Source: Amycolatopsis sp. FBCC-B4732 (GTDB taxonomy: Bacteria; Actinomycetota; Actinomycetes; Mycobacteriales; Pseudonocardiaceae). From it: a DNA stretch of 64,000 nt. The notes beneath the pieces are model-generated. The model was not told where the DNA came from. It searched no databases and saw only the letters and a list, made by a program, of their open reading frames with translations. Positions 39,301-47,927 of the stretch are shown in pieces (positions within the stretch are counted from its first letter, which is position 1; every line of letters starts with the position of its first letter). The translations under genes and the position numbers were made by a program. The DNA is taken from NCBI RefSeq assembly GCF_023008405.1, contig NZ_CP095376.1:6056501-6120500 (forward strand), read 5' to 3'.

Positions 39301-39570
39301 GTGGCCGTCACGGTGCTGGCCAAGCACGAAGCGGGCACCGAGGTGATCACCGAGCAGCTCGAACCCGGCGTCACGCTGAACTACCTGCGCCCGGACATGG
39401 TGTACGAGAAGGGCTTCGACCCGCTCGACAAGGGGTTCAAGGCCGAGAGCGAGAAGGGCTACGAGGTCTTCGACCAGTGGGTGGAGGTCCTGCCGACCGA
39501 CCAGGTCGCGGTCGTCGAGGTCGAGTACGACCCGAAGACCGGGCAGCAGGTCCAGGCGTGCTCACCCTGA
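36302..39570 (+). pseudogene. unrecognised ~1090-residue coiled-coil protein, one frameshift
   Basis: The frame opens at ATG 36302 (GGGAG at 36290-36294) and reads MALTVTFAGRTPATSGGTAY and onward. At 39005-39007 one base appears to be missing: the first frame stops at ~39052, but the -1 frame continues smoothly (WLLQLDGDHQRNAFLNAPWV) to 39570. Together they make ~1089 residues: a beta-rich N-terminus, a long charged coiled coil (~409-533), a beta region, a second coiled coil (~709-753) and a mixed C-terminus. No signal peptide, ATPase or toxin motif is seen. CTGGGTGG at the break could be a homopolymer sequencing error (one G short), a recent mutation, or less likely programmed. It is coupled to the gene at 39558. 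I do not recognise the family. Confidence 0.7.
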
Positions 39571-40859
39571 GGGACGTCACGGCGACGACGTGGACGACGC
39601 TGAGCAACCCGCCCGACGGCCTGGCGGTGCCGGTCGAGCCCAGCGCCCAGTGCTTGCGCGACGTGACCACGTGCAAGCTCCAGACCGCGAACCGGAAAGA
39701 CGAGAAACCCTTTCTGGCCCGGAACCGGAACTGGGATCCCCTCCCGCTGCCGGACGTCACGAAGCCGATCTCCTGGCCGTTCCTGAAGCCGTCGCTCTTC
39801 AGGAGGTCGGCGTTCGCGAAGTGGGACGTCCTCGACCTCGAGTTCGTCCGGCAGCCGCCGGCCGGTTACACGGTGAAGATCTACAGCGTCACCTACGACG
39901 GCAACGAGCGGCCGCCGCGGTTCGTCGCGGTCGCCGTTCCGATGGACCTCGACGTTTCGAAACCGCCGCCGTTCCTGGTGCACTACAAGCACATTCCCGG
40001 CCAGGACGAGAAGGCGCACCTGTTCACCCACTTCCGGCCGCTCGGGTTCGACTGGCTGTACTACGACATCTGGAGCTGGTGGGTCTACAACGCACGGCCG
40101 GGATCCGACGGCAGCGTCAAGGTCGACATGCCGTTCCTCTCGCCGCAGCAGGGGTCCTTCGGTTTTCCCTACCAGCTGCGGCACGCGAACAAGCAGTACG
40201 TACTCGTGCTCCCGCAGATCACCCGCGAGTTCGACCCCGCCACCCGCCAGCTGCGCGACTACCAGCTGTACTCGGCGGCGACCCTGCGCACGATCCTGCT
40301 CGCGATCCAGGGCGACATCCTGCCGATCCACGGCGACACCCTGTCCCACGTCGCGATCTCCGCCAACAGCAGCGGGTGCAACGTGGTCGCGAAGTTCCTG
40401 ACCGACAACGTGGCCGCGGCGAAGCGCGACCCGAAGGTCGAGACCTTCATGAACGACGAGTTCAACGAACTCTTCGTCTTGGATCCGCCCGAGGGGTTCG
40501 CCGACCCGATGATCGCGGCCGCGGGCGGGTGGTCGAAGCTGACGAGCGGGCGCAGCACCTTCAAGGGCAAGAGCGTGCGTTTCTACACGCATTCCTTCCC
40601 GACCACGACGACCGCGCTGACCGGCGGCAAGGCGAACCCGTTCAAACGGGGGAAGAACGGGCTGGCGGAGTCACCCGACAAGCGGGTCTCGGTGGCGTAC
40701 CTGCCCTTCGACGAGCGCAACGGCGACGACGTGTGGCAGCAGTCGTACGACGAAAACCTGCCGGACGGCCGCTTGCGTGTGAACAATTTCAAGTTCGTCC
40801 ACCACGCGATCCCCGCGCTCTGCCTGACCGACGCGGCCGCGCGCAGCCTCTACGTGTGA
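39558..40859 (+). CDS. unrecognised protein with hydrolase-like nucleophile elbow
   Basis: 433 residues from a GTG that overlaps the preceding frame by 13 bp. No signal peptide. An early polar region is followed by alternating strands and helices; TLSHVAISANSSGCNVVAKF near residue 270 resembles the strand-elbow-helix of an alpha/beta hydrolase (A-N-S-S-G in place of G-x-S-x-G). Conserved-looking WDVLDLEFVRQPPAGYTVKI and FDWLYYDIWSWWVYNARP segments are aromatic-rich. A final His (KFVHHAIPAL) could complete a triad. Esterase-like activity is only a suggestion. It probably works with the large coiled-coil protein encoded upstream. Confidence 0.65.
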   Translation: MLTLRDVTATTWTTLSNPPDGLAVPVEPSAQCLRDVTTCKLQTANRKDEKPFLARNRNWDPLPLPDVTKPISWPFLKPSLFRRSAFAKWDVLDLEFVRQPPAGYTVKIYSVTYDGNERPPRFVAVAVPMDLDVSKPPPFLVHYKHIPGQDEKAHLFTHFRPLGFDWLYYDIWSWWVYNARPGSDGSVKVDMPFLSPQQGSFGFPYQLRHANKQYVLVLPQITREFDPATRQLRDYQLYSAATLRTILLAIQGDILPIHGDTLSHVAISANSSGCNVVAKFLTDNVAAAKRDPKVETFMNDEFNELFVLDPPEGFADPMIAAAGGWSKLTSGRSTFKGKSVRFYTHSFPTTTTALTGGKANPFKRGKNGLAESPDKRVSVAYLPFDERNGDDVWQQSYDENLPDGRLRVNNFKFVHHAIPALCLTDAAARSLYV

Positions 40860-40919
40860 GATCGGCGTCGTCTACGGTAAGGGACCGGACAGGTGGGCAC
40901 GGCGACGGCAAGGTGACGG

Positions 40920-41450
40920 GTGAGGGAACGCGAACTGCGCCGCCGCTGCCGGCGGTTGCTGAAGGAACTGGGCATCCGGCCGCCGCTCGATGTCGTCGAG
41001 CTGTGCCGGAGCGTCGGGGACCAGCGCGGGCGGCCGATCCGGCTGATCGCGCACCGGATCCCGGTGCCGGGCCCGTTCGGCGCGTGGATCGCCACCGAGC
41101 GCGCCGACTACATCGTCTACCAGCGGGACACGAGCAAGGCCCACCAGAGCCACATCATCCTGCACGAACTGGGCCACATGCTGGCCGGTCACCACGCCAC
41201 CGCGGAGGACGACGGCCTGGTCGCGGGGCTGACTCCGCCCGGGCCGTACCCGGACCTGACGCCCGAGCCGGTCCGGCGCGCGCTGCTGCGGACGTCCTAC
41301 GACACCGACCACGAGCGGGAAGCCGAGACGGTCGCGACGATCATCCTGGAGTGGGCGTCCGTGCTGGACCAGGTCGCGCCCGAGTCGTCGGACGAGCGCA
41401 CGGCGCAGCGGATCGAGAACGCGCTGGACGAACGGCTGGGGTGGCTGTGA
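40920..41450 (+). CDS. ImmA/IrrE-family metallopeptidase-like protein
   Basis: 176 residues from a GTG. LRRRCRRLLKELGIRPPLDV at the N-terminus, then the zinc-peptidase motif IILHELGHMLAGHH (HExxH form HELGH), and a downstream Glu-rich helix DHEREAETVATIILEWASVL supplying a third ligand. ImmA/IrrE proteases cleave XRE repressors in mobile elements and stress responses. Coupled to the MAB_1171c-type membrane protein gene by GTGA. No XRE regulator lies directly beside it, so its target is elsewhere. Confidence 0.88.
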   Translation: MRERELRRRCRRLLKELGIRPPLDVVELCRSVGDQRGRPIRLIAHRIPVPGPFGAWIATERADYIVYQRDTSKAHQSHIILHELGHMLAGHHATAEDDGLVAGLTPPGPYPDLTPEPVRRALLRTSYDTDHEREAETVATIILEWASVLDQVAPESSDERTAQRIENALDERLGWL

Positions 41451-42544
41451 ACAGCAAGATCGCGCTGCTCGTCGTCCAGGGCGTGCTCCTCTACCCCGCC
41501 CTGCTGTGGAAGGTCTACCAGCTCACCCGGGCCTCGCGGGACGTCGCGCGCTGGATGGTCACCGCGTGCCTGGCCTGCTTCGCGGCGTCCTTCCCGTTCG
41601 GCCTGCTGGCCGGCGACGTGAACCAACCGGACCCGGGCGCGATCGTGCCGCTGCTGTTCCAGCACGTCTTCCTCTGCGGGCTGGTCTATTCACTGGCGTG
41701 CTTCTTCTTGTTTTCGGCGCTGCCGGCCGACCGCGCCCGGCGCCGGGCCTGGGGGGAGGCGGTCCCGCTGGCCACGGCGATCCTGGTGATGGCGGTCGTC
41801 GCGGTGCTGATGCCCAGCGGCCCGCCGTCGACGTACCCGCGTGCCGGGGTCTCGGTCTTCTACCTGGCGGCCGACCTGTACCTGACGTACGGCATCGCGA
41901 GCGCGTGCTTCCTCGCCCGCCGCTACGCCCGCGGCGCGGCCCCCCGCCTGGCCCGCGGCCTGCTGGTGGCATCGGTGGGCTTCGCGTTCGGCGCGGTGGG
42001 CGGCGCGACACTGGTGGCGGTCGTGCTGGTCCACTGGGCGGGCGCGGCGATCCCGTGGCTGCTGGTGCAGGCGACGGTCTTCCTGGTCTTCCCGAGCGCG
42101 ATCCTGCTGGTGATCGGCCTGTCGTACCCCGGCGTCACCACCCGCGTGGCCGCGACCCGCGTGTGGTGGCAGCACTTGCGCACGTACCACCGTCTCGGTC
42201 CACTGTGGACCCGGCTGCACGAGGCGTTCCCGGAGGACGCGCTGAGCCGGAAGCCGTTGAGCCCCCGGCGTGACGCGCTGAGCGTGCTGGGCGTGCACCG
42301 GCGGTACTACCGGCGGGTCATCGAGTGTCGCGATGGTCTGGTCCGGATCAGCCCTTACCTTGCCCACCGGCCGTCCGAGGGGCCATTGGCGTTGCGGCTC
42401 ACGGAGGCCCTGGACGCCCACGCCCGCCGCGAGCCGGTCCCGGATTCGGGAATGCCGGTCGCCGTCCCCGAGGGCGGCGGCCTGGACGACGACGTCCGGG
42501 AACTGGTGGCGCTCTCGGAGTCCCTGCGGACGGTTGCCGCCTGA
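41447..42544 (+). CDS. MAB_1171c-type membrane protein (DUF6545-like)
   Basis: 365 residues from a GTG overlapping the ImmA stop. Seven hydrophobic segments in the first ~240 residues (e.g. LVYSLACFFLFSALPADRAR, LVASVGFAFGAVGGATLVAV, WLLVQATVFLVFPSAILLVI), followed by a cytoplasmic domain (WWQHLRTYHRLGPLWTRLHE, YRRVIECRDGLVRISPYLAH) characteristic of the MAB_1171c family. This family is found next to ImmA-type peptidases in many actinobacteria. The pair may form a membrane-sensor/protease switch (inference). Confidence 0.85.
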   Translation: MNSKIALLVVQGVLLYPALLWKVYQLTRASRDVARWMVTACLACFAASFPFGLLAGDVNQPDPGAIVPLLFQHVFLCGLVYSLACFFLFSALPADRARRRAWGEAVPLATAILVMAVVAVLMPSGPPSTYPRAGVSVFYLAADLYLTYGIASACFLARRYARGAAPRLARGLLVASVGFAFGAVGGATLVAVVLVHWAGAAIPWLLVQATVFLVFPSAILLVIGLSYPGVTTRVAATRVWWQHLRTYHRLGPLWTRLHEAFPEDALSRKPLSPRRDALSVLGVHRRYYRRVIECRDGLVRISPYLAHRPSEGPLALRLTEALDAHARREPVPDSGMPVAVPEGGGLDDDVRELVALSESLRTVAA

Positions 42545-42548
42545 CGGG

Positions 42549-43040
42549 CTAGGAAGCGTGCCACCACGGCACGTCGGTCTCGCCGAACAGCACGAAGAAC
42601 AAGGACACGAGGACCCGCCCGTTCCACGCGCGGAAACCGTCCACGGTCGTCTCGACCTCTTCGGCGCTGAGCAGCCGAACACCGGCCTCACGGAGCAGGG
42701 CGAGGACGCGGTCCCCTTCCGGAGGCATGTCCGGTCCGGTACCGACGACCACATCGGAGCGGACCAGCTCGGCGCCCGCGGCGGTGCAGGCCAGCAGCGC
42801 GAACGGTCCCACCGCCGACAACCACAGCGACCACGCCGGTGAATCCCGGCTGACCTGCAGGACGTACGAGAAGCTGACGTCGTCCTCGCGGTCGGTCCAG
42901 TCCTCCACCAGCAGGAGCTGCCGCAGCCGATCCACCAGGGGTTCCCAGGGCCGCACTCGCAGTGCGTCGGAAAAGAATCCGTAGTCCGGCTTCCGCAGGT
43001 CTCCGTACGCTCGTCGCGCGTGTTCGAGGAACTCCTCCAC
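42549..43040 (-). CDS. hypothetical protein
   Basis: 163 residues. MEEFLEHARRAYGDLRKPDY, PWEPLVDRLRQLLLVEDWTD, then a beta-rich half (VSFSYVLQVSRDSPAWSLWL, GPFALLACTAAGAELVRSDV) and RVLVSLFFVLFGETDVPWWH. No motif recognised; size and composition resemble immunity-type small proteins of polymorphic-toxin systems, but that is weak. Convergent with the membrane protein before it (4-bp gap). Confidence 0.65.
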   Translation of the reverse strand: MEEFLEHARRAYGDLRKPDYGFFSDALRVRPWEPLVDRLRQLLLVEDWTDREDDVSFSYVLQVSRDSPAWSLWLSAVGPFALLACTAAGAELVRSDVVVGTGPDMPPEGDRVLALLREAGVRLLSAEEVETTVDGFRAWNGRVLVSLFFVLFGETDVPWWHAS

Positions 43041-43059
43041 GCGCCGCTACCGGATCAAG

Positions 43060-43329
43060 TCAGCGGTCGAGCCACGGAGCGAGCAGCTTCTCCAGGTCCG
43101 CGTCCGACAGCGCCCGCGGGCCGCCGTGGAACTCGTGCCAGCGCGCCGCGTCGCACGCCGCCGTGTACTCCACCTCGAACGCTCGCATCAGCACGTACAT
43201 GAACGTCACCGAGCTGAACCGCTCACCCAGCAGCGTCCGGGCGCCGCGGGCCACGTTCGTGGCGCCGGTGAAGTCCGCGAGCCGAAGCTCCTCCGCAGCC
43301 GGGTCGAGCAGGCTGGGGGCATACATCAC
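43060..43329 (-). CDS. small conserved protein, copy 1 (paralogue of 46413)
   Basis: 89 residues from GTG 43329, 8 bases after [24 protein letters not shown], then [20 protein letters not shown] and [20 protein letters not shown]. It is ~85% identical to the protein at 46413, differing mainly in the loop [13 protein letters not shown] versus DVVGRGATEVAREAR. Both copies lie directly downstream of an rlmN copy. Intact frames in both copies imply selection. Function unknown. Confidence 0.7.
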   Translation of the reverse strand: MMYAPSLLDPAAEELRLADFTGATNVARGARTLLGERFSSVTFMYVLMRAFEVEYTAACDAARWHEFHGGPRALSDADLEKLLAPWLDR

Positions 43330-43358
43330 GACAAACTCTCCATCACTGAAAGGGAAAC

Positions 43359-43827
43359 TCAGCCTTCGGCAGCAAGCTGCCCACAGGCGGCGGCGATCTC
43401 CTGGCCGCGGGTGTCCCGCACCGTGCACGCTACTCCGCCGGCGTTGACCAGCCGCACGAACTCCCGCTCCACCGGCTTCGGCGACGCGTCCCACTTCGAA
43501 CCCGGGGTCGGGTTCAGCGGGATGACGTTGACGTGGACCAGCTGACCCAGGTGCTTGCGCAGCCGCTTCGCCAGCAGCTCCGCCCGCCACGGCTGATCGT
43601 TGATGTCCCGGATCAACGCGTACTCGATGGACACCCGGGGCCCGGAAGTGTCCGCGTAGTACCTTGGCGGCCGAGAGCACCTCGTCCACCGACCAGCGCT
43701 CGTTCACCGGCACCAGCGTGTCGCGCAGCTCGTCGTCCGGCGTGTGCAACGACACCGCCAGCCGCACTTGCATCTTCTCGTCGGCGAGACGACGGATGGC
43801 CGGCGCGAGACCCAGGGGTTCGCCCAT
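43359..43827 (-). pseudogene. truncated rlmN copy
   Basis: The C-terminal ~155 codons of rlmN are duplicated here. Compared with the intact gene at 46721, everything before MGEPL is missing, 35 codons between MGEPL and GLAPAIR are deleted, and one base is inserted near 43663 (LSAAK then a shifted frame). The remainder ([20 protein letters not shown] ... CGQLAAEG) is near identical. It lacks the CxxxCxxC Fe-S motif and cannot be an active RNA methyltransferase. Confidence 0.92.
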
Positions 43828-44023
43828 GCCTGCCCTTTCACAAAGCGCCAGAACTAACGTCTATGCAGGTCAGAGCGCCGTGCATTCACTTATGTTCCTC
43901 GTCACTCTGGAGCCGCGCCAACCTTGTCCGACGTCGACCACTCGCGAAGTGACGGTCCCGGTCAGGTCACTCGAGCCGAAGCCGGGCGCCCGTCCGACGG
44001 CACGAAGCTGGAGCCATGCTCCC

Positions 44024-44116
44024 TTGCACGCCCGGGCGCGACGTCCGGTTGCCCGGGTGTCGGCTGTCTCCCGAATCCCACCGAACCGTGGCTTTCCGTT
44101 CTACATTCCGGGAATG
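44024..44116 (+). repeat. leader repeat, copy A
   Basis: A 93-bp sequence starting TTGCACGC and ending at the ATG of the gene at 44114. It aligns without gaps (~75% identity) to 44700-44792 before the next gene. CTACATTC shortly before the start is conserved and may be a -10 box for leaderless transcription. Confidence 0.8.
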
Positions 44117-44695
44117 GGACTGGAGCGACCACGGAAGATCGCGGACTCGCTGCCGCTGCCGCGGCGCGGGGCCCGGGCAGCGGGCGTGCCGGAGTACACC
44201 CGGCTGGTGCGCGAGCAGAGCGACCGCTCGGCGTTCTTCGTGGTGTTGTCGGCCGCGATGCTACTGGTGGCCGCGCCGGTGGGGCTCGCGAGCGCCGGGG
44301 CCGCCGCCGTGCTCCTCCTCGTCGGCGCGATCGGTGTCGTGAGCTGCGCGGGCACCTTGGTGGGGTGGCGGCGCCGCCACCGCGCGGTGCGCGTGACGGG
44401 CTGGTGCGAGGCGACCGCGACGATCGGCCACGTGGGGCCCGCACGGCCACCGCGGGGGCCCGTGGTGGCCGTGAAGTTCGCCGACGGCAGCCGGATCGAC
44501 CTGCGGATGGCCGATGGCAGGTGGTCCGTCCGGGCGTTGTCCGAGCTGCCCGACCTGCCCGCGCTCGTCGGCGGCCACGGGTCGGCCATGGTCCTGCTGG
44601 TGCTGCCGCGGCCGCCGTGGTGGACGCGGACCCGCGTGCTCGCGGCGAAGGCCGAGACCCACCGCTGGACGCCGCCGGACGCGGTCGGGCCATGA
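44114..44695 (+). CDS. DUF3592-like membrane protein
   Basis: 193 residues. Two hydrophobic helices near residues 48-95 (FFVVLSAAMLLVAAPVGLAS, AAVLLLVGAIGVVSCAGTLV), then a small beta domain (RVTGWCEATATIGHVGPARP, VVAVKFADGSRIDLRMADGR) and a polar tail. Related in layout to the end of the neighbour at 44790 (HRAVRVTGW versus YRAVRHTGW), so they are tandem paralogues. Function unknown; DUF3592-type proteins are small cell-envelope proteins. Confidence 0.7.
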   Translation: MGLERPRKIADSLPLPRRGARAAGVPEYTRLVREQSDRSAFFVVLSAAMLLVAAPVGLASAGAAAVLLLVGAIGVVSCAGTLVGWRRRHRAVRVTGWCEATATIGHVGPARPPRGPVVAVKFADGSRIDLRMADGRWSVRALSELPDLPALVGGHGSAMVLLVLPRPPWWTRTRVLAAKAETHRWTPPDAVGP

Positions 44696-44699
44696 CCGC

Positions 44700-44792
44700 T
44701 TGCACGCGCGGGCGCCGCGTTCGGTTGCCCGCGTGTCGGATACCTCCCGAACCCCGCCGGCGCAAGGGTTTCCGCCCTACATTCGGCGGATG
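44700..44792 (+). repeat. leader repeat, copy B
   Basis: Second copy of the 93-bp leader, again ending at the start codon (gene at 44790). A shorter, weaker third version (GGCTTCCGTCCGCATAATCC) precedes the frame at 45879. Confidence 0.8.
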
Positions 44793-45869
44793 GATCCGGA
44801 ACGGGACTACGCGGCCGTGCTGCGACGGCTCACGCGGCGCGGAGCGGCCTGGGTGGTCGCCGGTGCGGTGGGGGTGCTGGTGTTCGTGGTCTTCGTGATC
44901 GGCACCGCCTACTCGGTCCTCGACCCGGGTTACGGCCTCGACGACGGTGAGCTCGCCGCCGATTTCGGCGTGCTCGCCGGTTCCGGGGCGCTGGCCGGCT
45001 TCGCCGTCTTCCGGATCCGCACCGGCGACCGCCGGACCGGCGACGTGCTCACGCGGATGGGCACCGGCAGCTGGCTCCCGCCGGTGGTGCCGCTCGACGA
45101 CGAGGAGCGCTTCGCGGCCGAAACCCGCCGGCTGCGCGGCCTGGGCGTGCGGACGGCAGGGATCGCGCTGCTCTGGGTCGGTGTGCTGGCCGCCGCGACC
45201 ACCGGGCTCACGCTGGTGGACGACGCGGCCGAGCACCTCCTGGCGACGGGGGCCCGCACCGCGGGCGAGGTGGTGAGCGTCCACAACACGAGGCACGGCA
45301 GCGGCGCCCCGTCGATGCGGGTGCGCTACCCGGCCGGCGGCGTGTCCCGGACCGCGGAGATCGTCCGGGACACCGAACGCGCGTACGTGGTCGGCGACGC
45401 GGTGACGGTGGTGTACGACCGGGTCGACCCGGCGCACGTCCGGACGGTGGAGGAACCCAACGCCGACCAGGGCCTCCTGGGGATCCTCGTGGTGCCGATG
45501 CTGCTCGCCTGCGTTGCGATGCCCTGGTCGCTGGTGGCCGCCGCGGGCTGGTGGCGGCGGTACCGCGCCGTCCGGCACACCGGCTGGCGCGTCGCCGAGG
45601 TGCGTGTCGTGCCCGACTACCCGGTCCGCAAAGGACGGCACCTGCCGGACCTCCACGTCCGATACGGCGACGACTCCCGCATGGTGCTGCGGGCCGTCGC
45701 CTCGACGCACGGCGCCACCGGTTTCCAGGGCCGGCGCAATCGCGAGGCATGGGTCGGCGGCTGGGGCCGGGCCATGGTCGTGCTGTTCCCGGACGCGCCG
45801 CTGCGGAAGCAGGCGCTCGCCGTCCCGGCGCGCGCGTTATCCCCGCGGCGGCGGCTTCCGTCCGCATAA
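44790..45869 (+). CDS. DUF3592-domain membrane protein
   Basis: 359 residues. Helices at ~20-42 (AAWVVAGAVGVLVFVVFVIG), ~60-75, ~118-140 (TAGIALLWVGVLAAATTGLT) and ~225-250 (LLGILVVPMLLACVAMPWSL). Between them, ARTAGEVVSVHNTRHGSGAP followed by VRYPAGGVSRTAEIVRDTER and VVGDAVTVVYDRVDPAHVRT is a typical DUF3592 beta domain (V.Y.ved...r). C-terminal WWRRYRAVRHTGWRVAEVRV repeats the domain of the preceding gene. Role unknown. Confidence 0.8.
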   Translation: MDPERDYAAVLRRLTRRGAAWVVAGAVGVLVFVVFVIGTAYSVLDPGYGLDDGELAADFGVLAGSGALAGFAVFRIRTGDRRTGDVLTRMGTGSWLPPVVPLDDEERFAAETRRLRGLGVRTAGIALLWVGVLAAATTGLTLVDDAAEHLLATGARTAGEVVSVHNTRHGSGAPSMRVRYPAGGVSRTAEIVRDTERAYVVGDAVTVVYDRVDPAHVRTVEEPNADQGLLGILVVPMLLACVAMPWSLVAAAGWWRRYRAVRHTGWRVAEVRVVPDYPVRKGRHLPDLHVRYGDDSRMVLRAVASTHGATGFQGRRNREAWVGGWGRAMVVLFPDAPLRKQALAVPARALSPRRRLPSA

Positions 45870-45878
45870 TCCGGGCCG

Positions 45879-46102
45879 ATGGGGGAAGACGCGGCTTGGC
45901 AGCCGGGCGAGGACGAAACCGCACCGGACGGGGCACCGCCGGATCCGGCCGCCCAGATCGCCAGGCTGCCGGTGCACGGCCGGCGCGCGCCGGCCATCGC
46001 GCTGCTCCTGCTGGTGGCCGCCGGAGCTTGTTCGCCGGCCTGGTCGTGTACGAGTTATCCCCGCCCGCGCGCTCCCGCGCGGCGGCAGCCGACCCGCCTT
46101 GA
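45879..46102 (+). pseudogene. truncated third member of the membrane-protein family
   Basis: MGEDAAWQPGEDETAPDGAP then HGRRAPAIALLLLVAAG looks like the start of another small membrane protein. A frameshift near 46025 is needed to continue the helix as LFAGLVVYELSPPARSRAAA. Read in one frame it would end as a 107-residue chimera at 46202. Probably decayed. Confidence 0.5.
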
Positions 46103-46201
46103 GACGCCTCGCCAGCAGATCGTCCCTGCGTACCGCAGCACGGGTAACCGCGCGGCCGACCGAGGCGATCTAGTGCTCATGTCGACTTCGAAGGCCACTT
46201 G

Positions 46202-46333
46202 ATGACGAGCCGTGCCACCTGGCGCTCGCTCGCCATCACCTACGGCGTGGTCGCAGTCATGCCGCTGCATCTCGCGGTCACGATGCTCCTGCGCGACCAC
46301 GTCGCAGGCGGCGGAACGAACCGCGGCAGCTAA
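46202..46333 (+). CDS. small single-helix membrane protein
   Basis: 43 residues: MTSRATWRSLAITYGVVAVM, PLHLAVTMLLRDHVAGGGTN, RGS. One hydrophobic helix. The start is coupled (TGATG) to the end of the preceding open frame. No family recognised; too short to judge firmly. Confidence 0.4.
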   Translation: MTSRATWRSLAITYGVVAVMPLHLAVTMLLRDHVAGGGTNRGS

Positions 46334-46412
46334 CACGTTCAGCTACCGGCTGATGTCCAACTGTCAAGGGTTCGAGCCGACGAGGTCGCGGGCGCACACC
46401 TCAGCAGCTCGA

Positions 46413-46688
46413 TCAGCGATCAAGCCACGGAGCGAGCAGCTTCTCCAGGTCGGCATCCGACAGCGCCCGCGGCCCACCGTGGAACTCGTGCCAGCGGGAG
46501 GCGTCCCGCGCCGCGTTGTACTCCACCTCGAACGCGCGCATCAACACATACATGAACGTCACCGAGCTGAACCGCTCACCCAACAGGGTCCGCGCTTCAC
46601 GAGCCACCTCGGTGGCTCCGCGGCCGACGACGTCCGCGAGCCGCAGCTCCTCCGCAGCCGGATCCAACAGGCTGGGGGCATACATCAC
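46413..46688 (-). CDS. small conserved protein, copy 2
   Basis: 91 residues from GTG 46688, 8 bases after [64 protein letters not shown]. Paralogue of the protein at 43060. It lies 32 bp after the intact rlmN gene on the same strand. Unknown function, all-alpha. Confidence 0.72.
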   Translation of the reverse strand: MMYAPSLLDPAAEELRLADVVGRGATEVAREARTLLGERFSSVTFMYVLMRAFEVEYNAARDASRWHEFHGGPRALSDADLEKLLAPWLDR

Positions 46689-46720
46689 GACAAACACTCC
46701 ATCATCGACACCAACAGATC

Positions 46721-47827
46721 TCAGCCTTCAGCTGCCAGCTGACCACAGGCAGCCGCGATGTCCTGGCCGCGGGTGTCCCGCACCGTGCACGCTACTCCGC
46801 CGGCGTTGACCAGCCGCACGAACTCCCGCTCCACCGGCTTCGGCGACGCGTCCCACTTACTGCCCGGCGTCGGGTTCAGCGGAATCACGTTGACGTGCAC
46901 CAGCTGACCCAGGTGCTTGCGCAGCCGCTTCGCGAGCAGCTCCGCCCGCCACGGCTGGTCGTTGATGTCCCGGATCAGCGCGTACTCGATCGAGACTCGA
47001 CGCCCCGACGTGTCCGCGTAGTACCGGGCGGCGGAGAGCACCTCGTCGACCGACCAGCGCTCGTTCACCGGCACCAGCGTGTCACGCAGCTCATCATCCG
47101 GAGTGTGCAGCGACACCGCCAGCCGCACCTGCATCTTCTCGTCCGCCAGCTTCCGGATCGCCGGCGCCAGCCCCACCGTCGACACCGTCACCGACCGCTG
47201 ACCGATCCCCAGCCCGCCCGGAGCCGGGTCCGTGATCCGCCGGACGGCCGCGACCACGCGCTTGTAGTTGGCCAGGGGCTCGCCCATGCCCATGAAGACG
47301 ATGTTCGACAGCCGCCCCGGGCCACCGGGCATCGTGCCGTCGCGCATGACCGCCGCCGCGGAGCGGACCTGGTCCACGATCTCCGCCGTCGACAGGTTGC
47401 GGTCGAGGCCGCCCTGGCCGGTCGCGCAGAACGGGCACGCCATGCCGCAGCCCGCCTGGCTCGAGATGCACAGCGTCGCGCGGTCCGGGTAGCGCATCAG
47501 GACGCTCTCCAGGAGCGTGCCGTCGTGGGCTCGCCACAGCGTCTTGCGCGTCGCGCCCCTGTCGGCCTCCAGCGCACGAACCTCGGTCAGCAGCGTCGGC
47601 ATCAGATCCGAGACCAGCCGGTCCCGCGAGGCCGCCGGGATGTCGGTCATCTCCGCCGGGTCGACGGTCAGGCGGGAGAAGTAGTGGTTCGACAGCTGCT
47701 TCGCCCGGAACGGCTTCTCCCCCAGCTCGGCGACGGCGGCCGCGCGTTCGGCGAGCGTGAGGTCGGCGAGGTGGCGCGGCGGGAGGCCGCGCTTGGGGGC
47801 GTCGAAAACGAGCGGGAGGGCAGTCAT
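46721..47827 (-). CDS. rlmN: 23S rRNA/tRNA adenosine C2-methyltransferase RlmN
   Basis: 368 residues, full length. Radical-SAM cluster motif [14 protein letters not shown] (CxxxCxxC), [25 protein letters not shown], and the C-terminal [13 protein letters not shown] region with the second catalytic Cys. RlmN methylates A2503 of 23S rRNA and A37 of some tRNAs. Its position left of the rpsB-tsf-pyrH-frr-cdsA block agrees with actinobacterial gene order, though ~11 kb of accessory genes separate them. A decayed duplicate of its 3' part lies at 43359. Confidence 0.96.
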   Translation of the reverse strand: MTALPLVFDAPKRGLPPRHLADLTLAERAAAVAELGEKPFRAKQLSNHYFSRLTVDPAEMTDIPAASRDRLVSDLMPTLLTEVRALEADRGATRKTLWRAHDGTLLESVLMRYPDRATLCISSQAGCGMACPFCATGQGGLDRNLSTAEIVDQVRSAAAVMRDGTMPGGPGRLSNIVFMGMGEPLANYKRVVAAVRRITDPAPGGLGIGQRSVTVSTVGLAPAIRKLADEKMQVRLAVSLHTPDDELRDTLVPVNERWSVDEVLSAARYYADTSGRRVSIEYALIRDINDQPWRAELLAKRLRKHLGQLVHVNVIPLNPTPGSKWDASPKPVEREFVRLVNAGGVACTVRDTRGQDIAAACGQLAAEG

Positions 47828-47927
47828 AACCGGTCAAGTGTCCCACGCCCCGAAACCCGCGCCCGGCCCGCCCCGGCCGGGTGTCCGCCGGGTCACACCC
47901 AGGTCGGGGGCTCGGTAGCCTCGCGGG

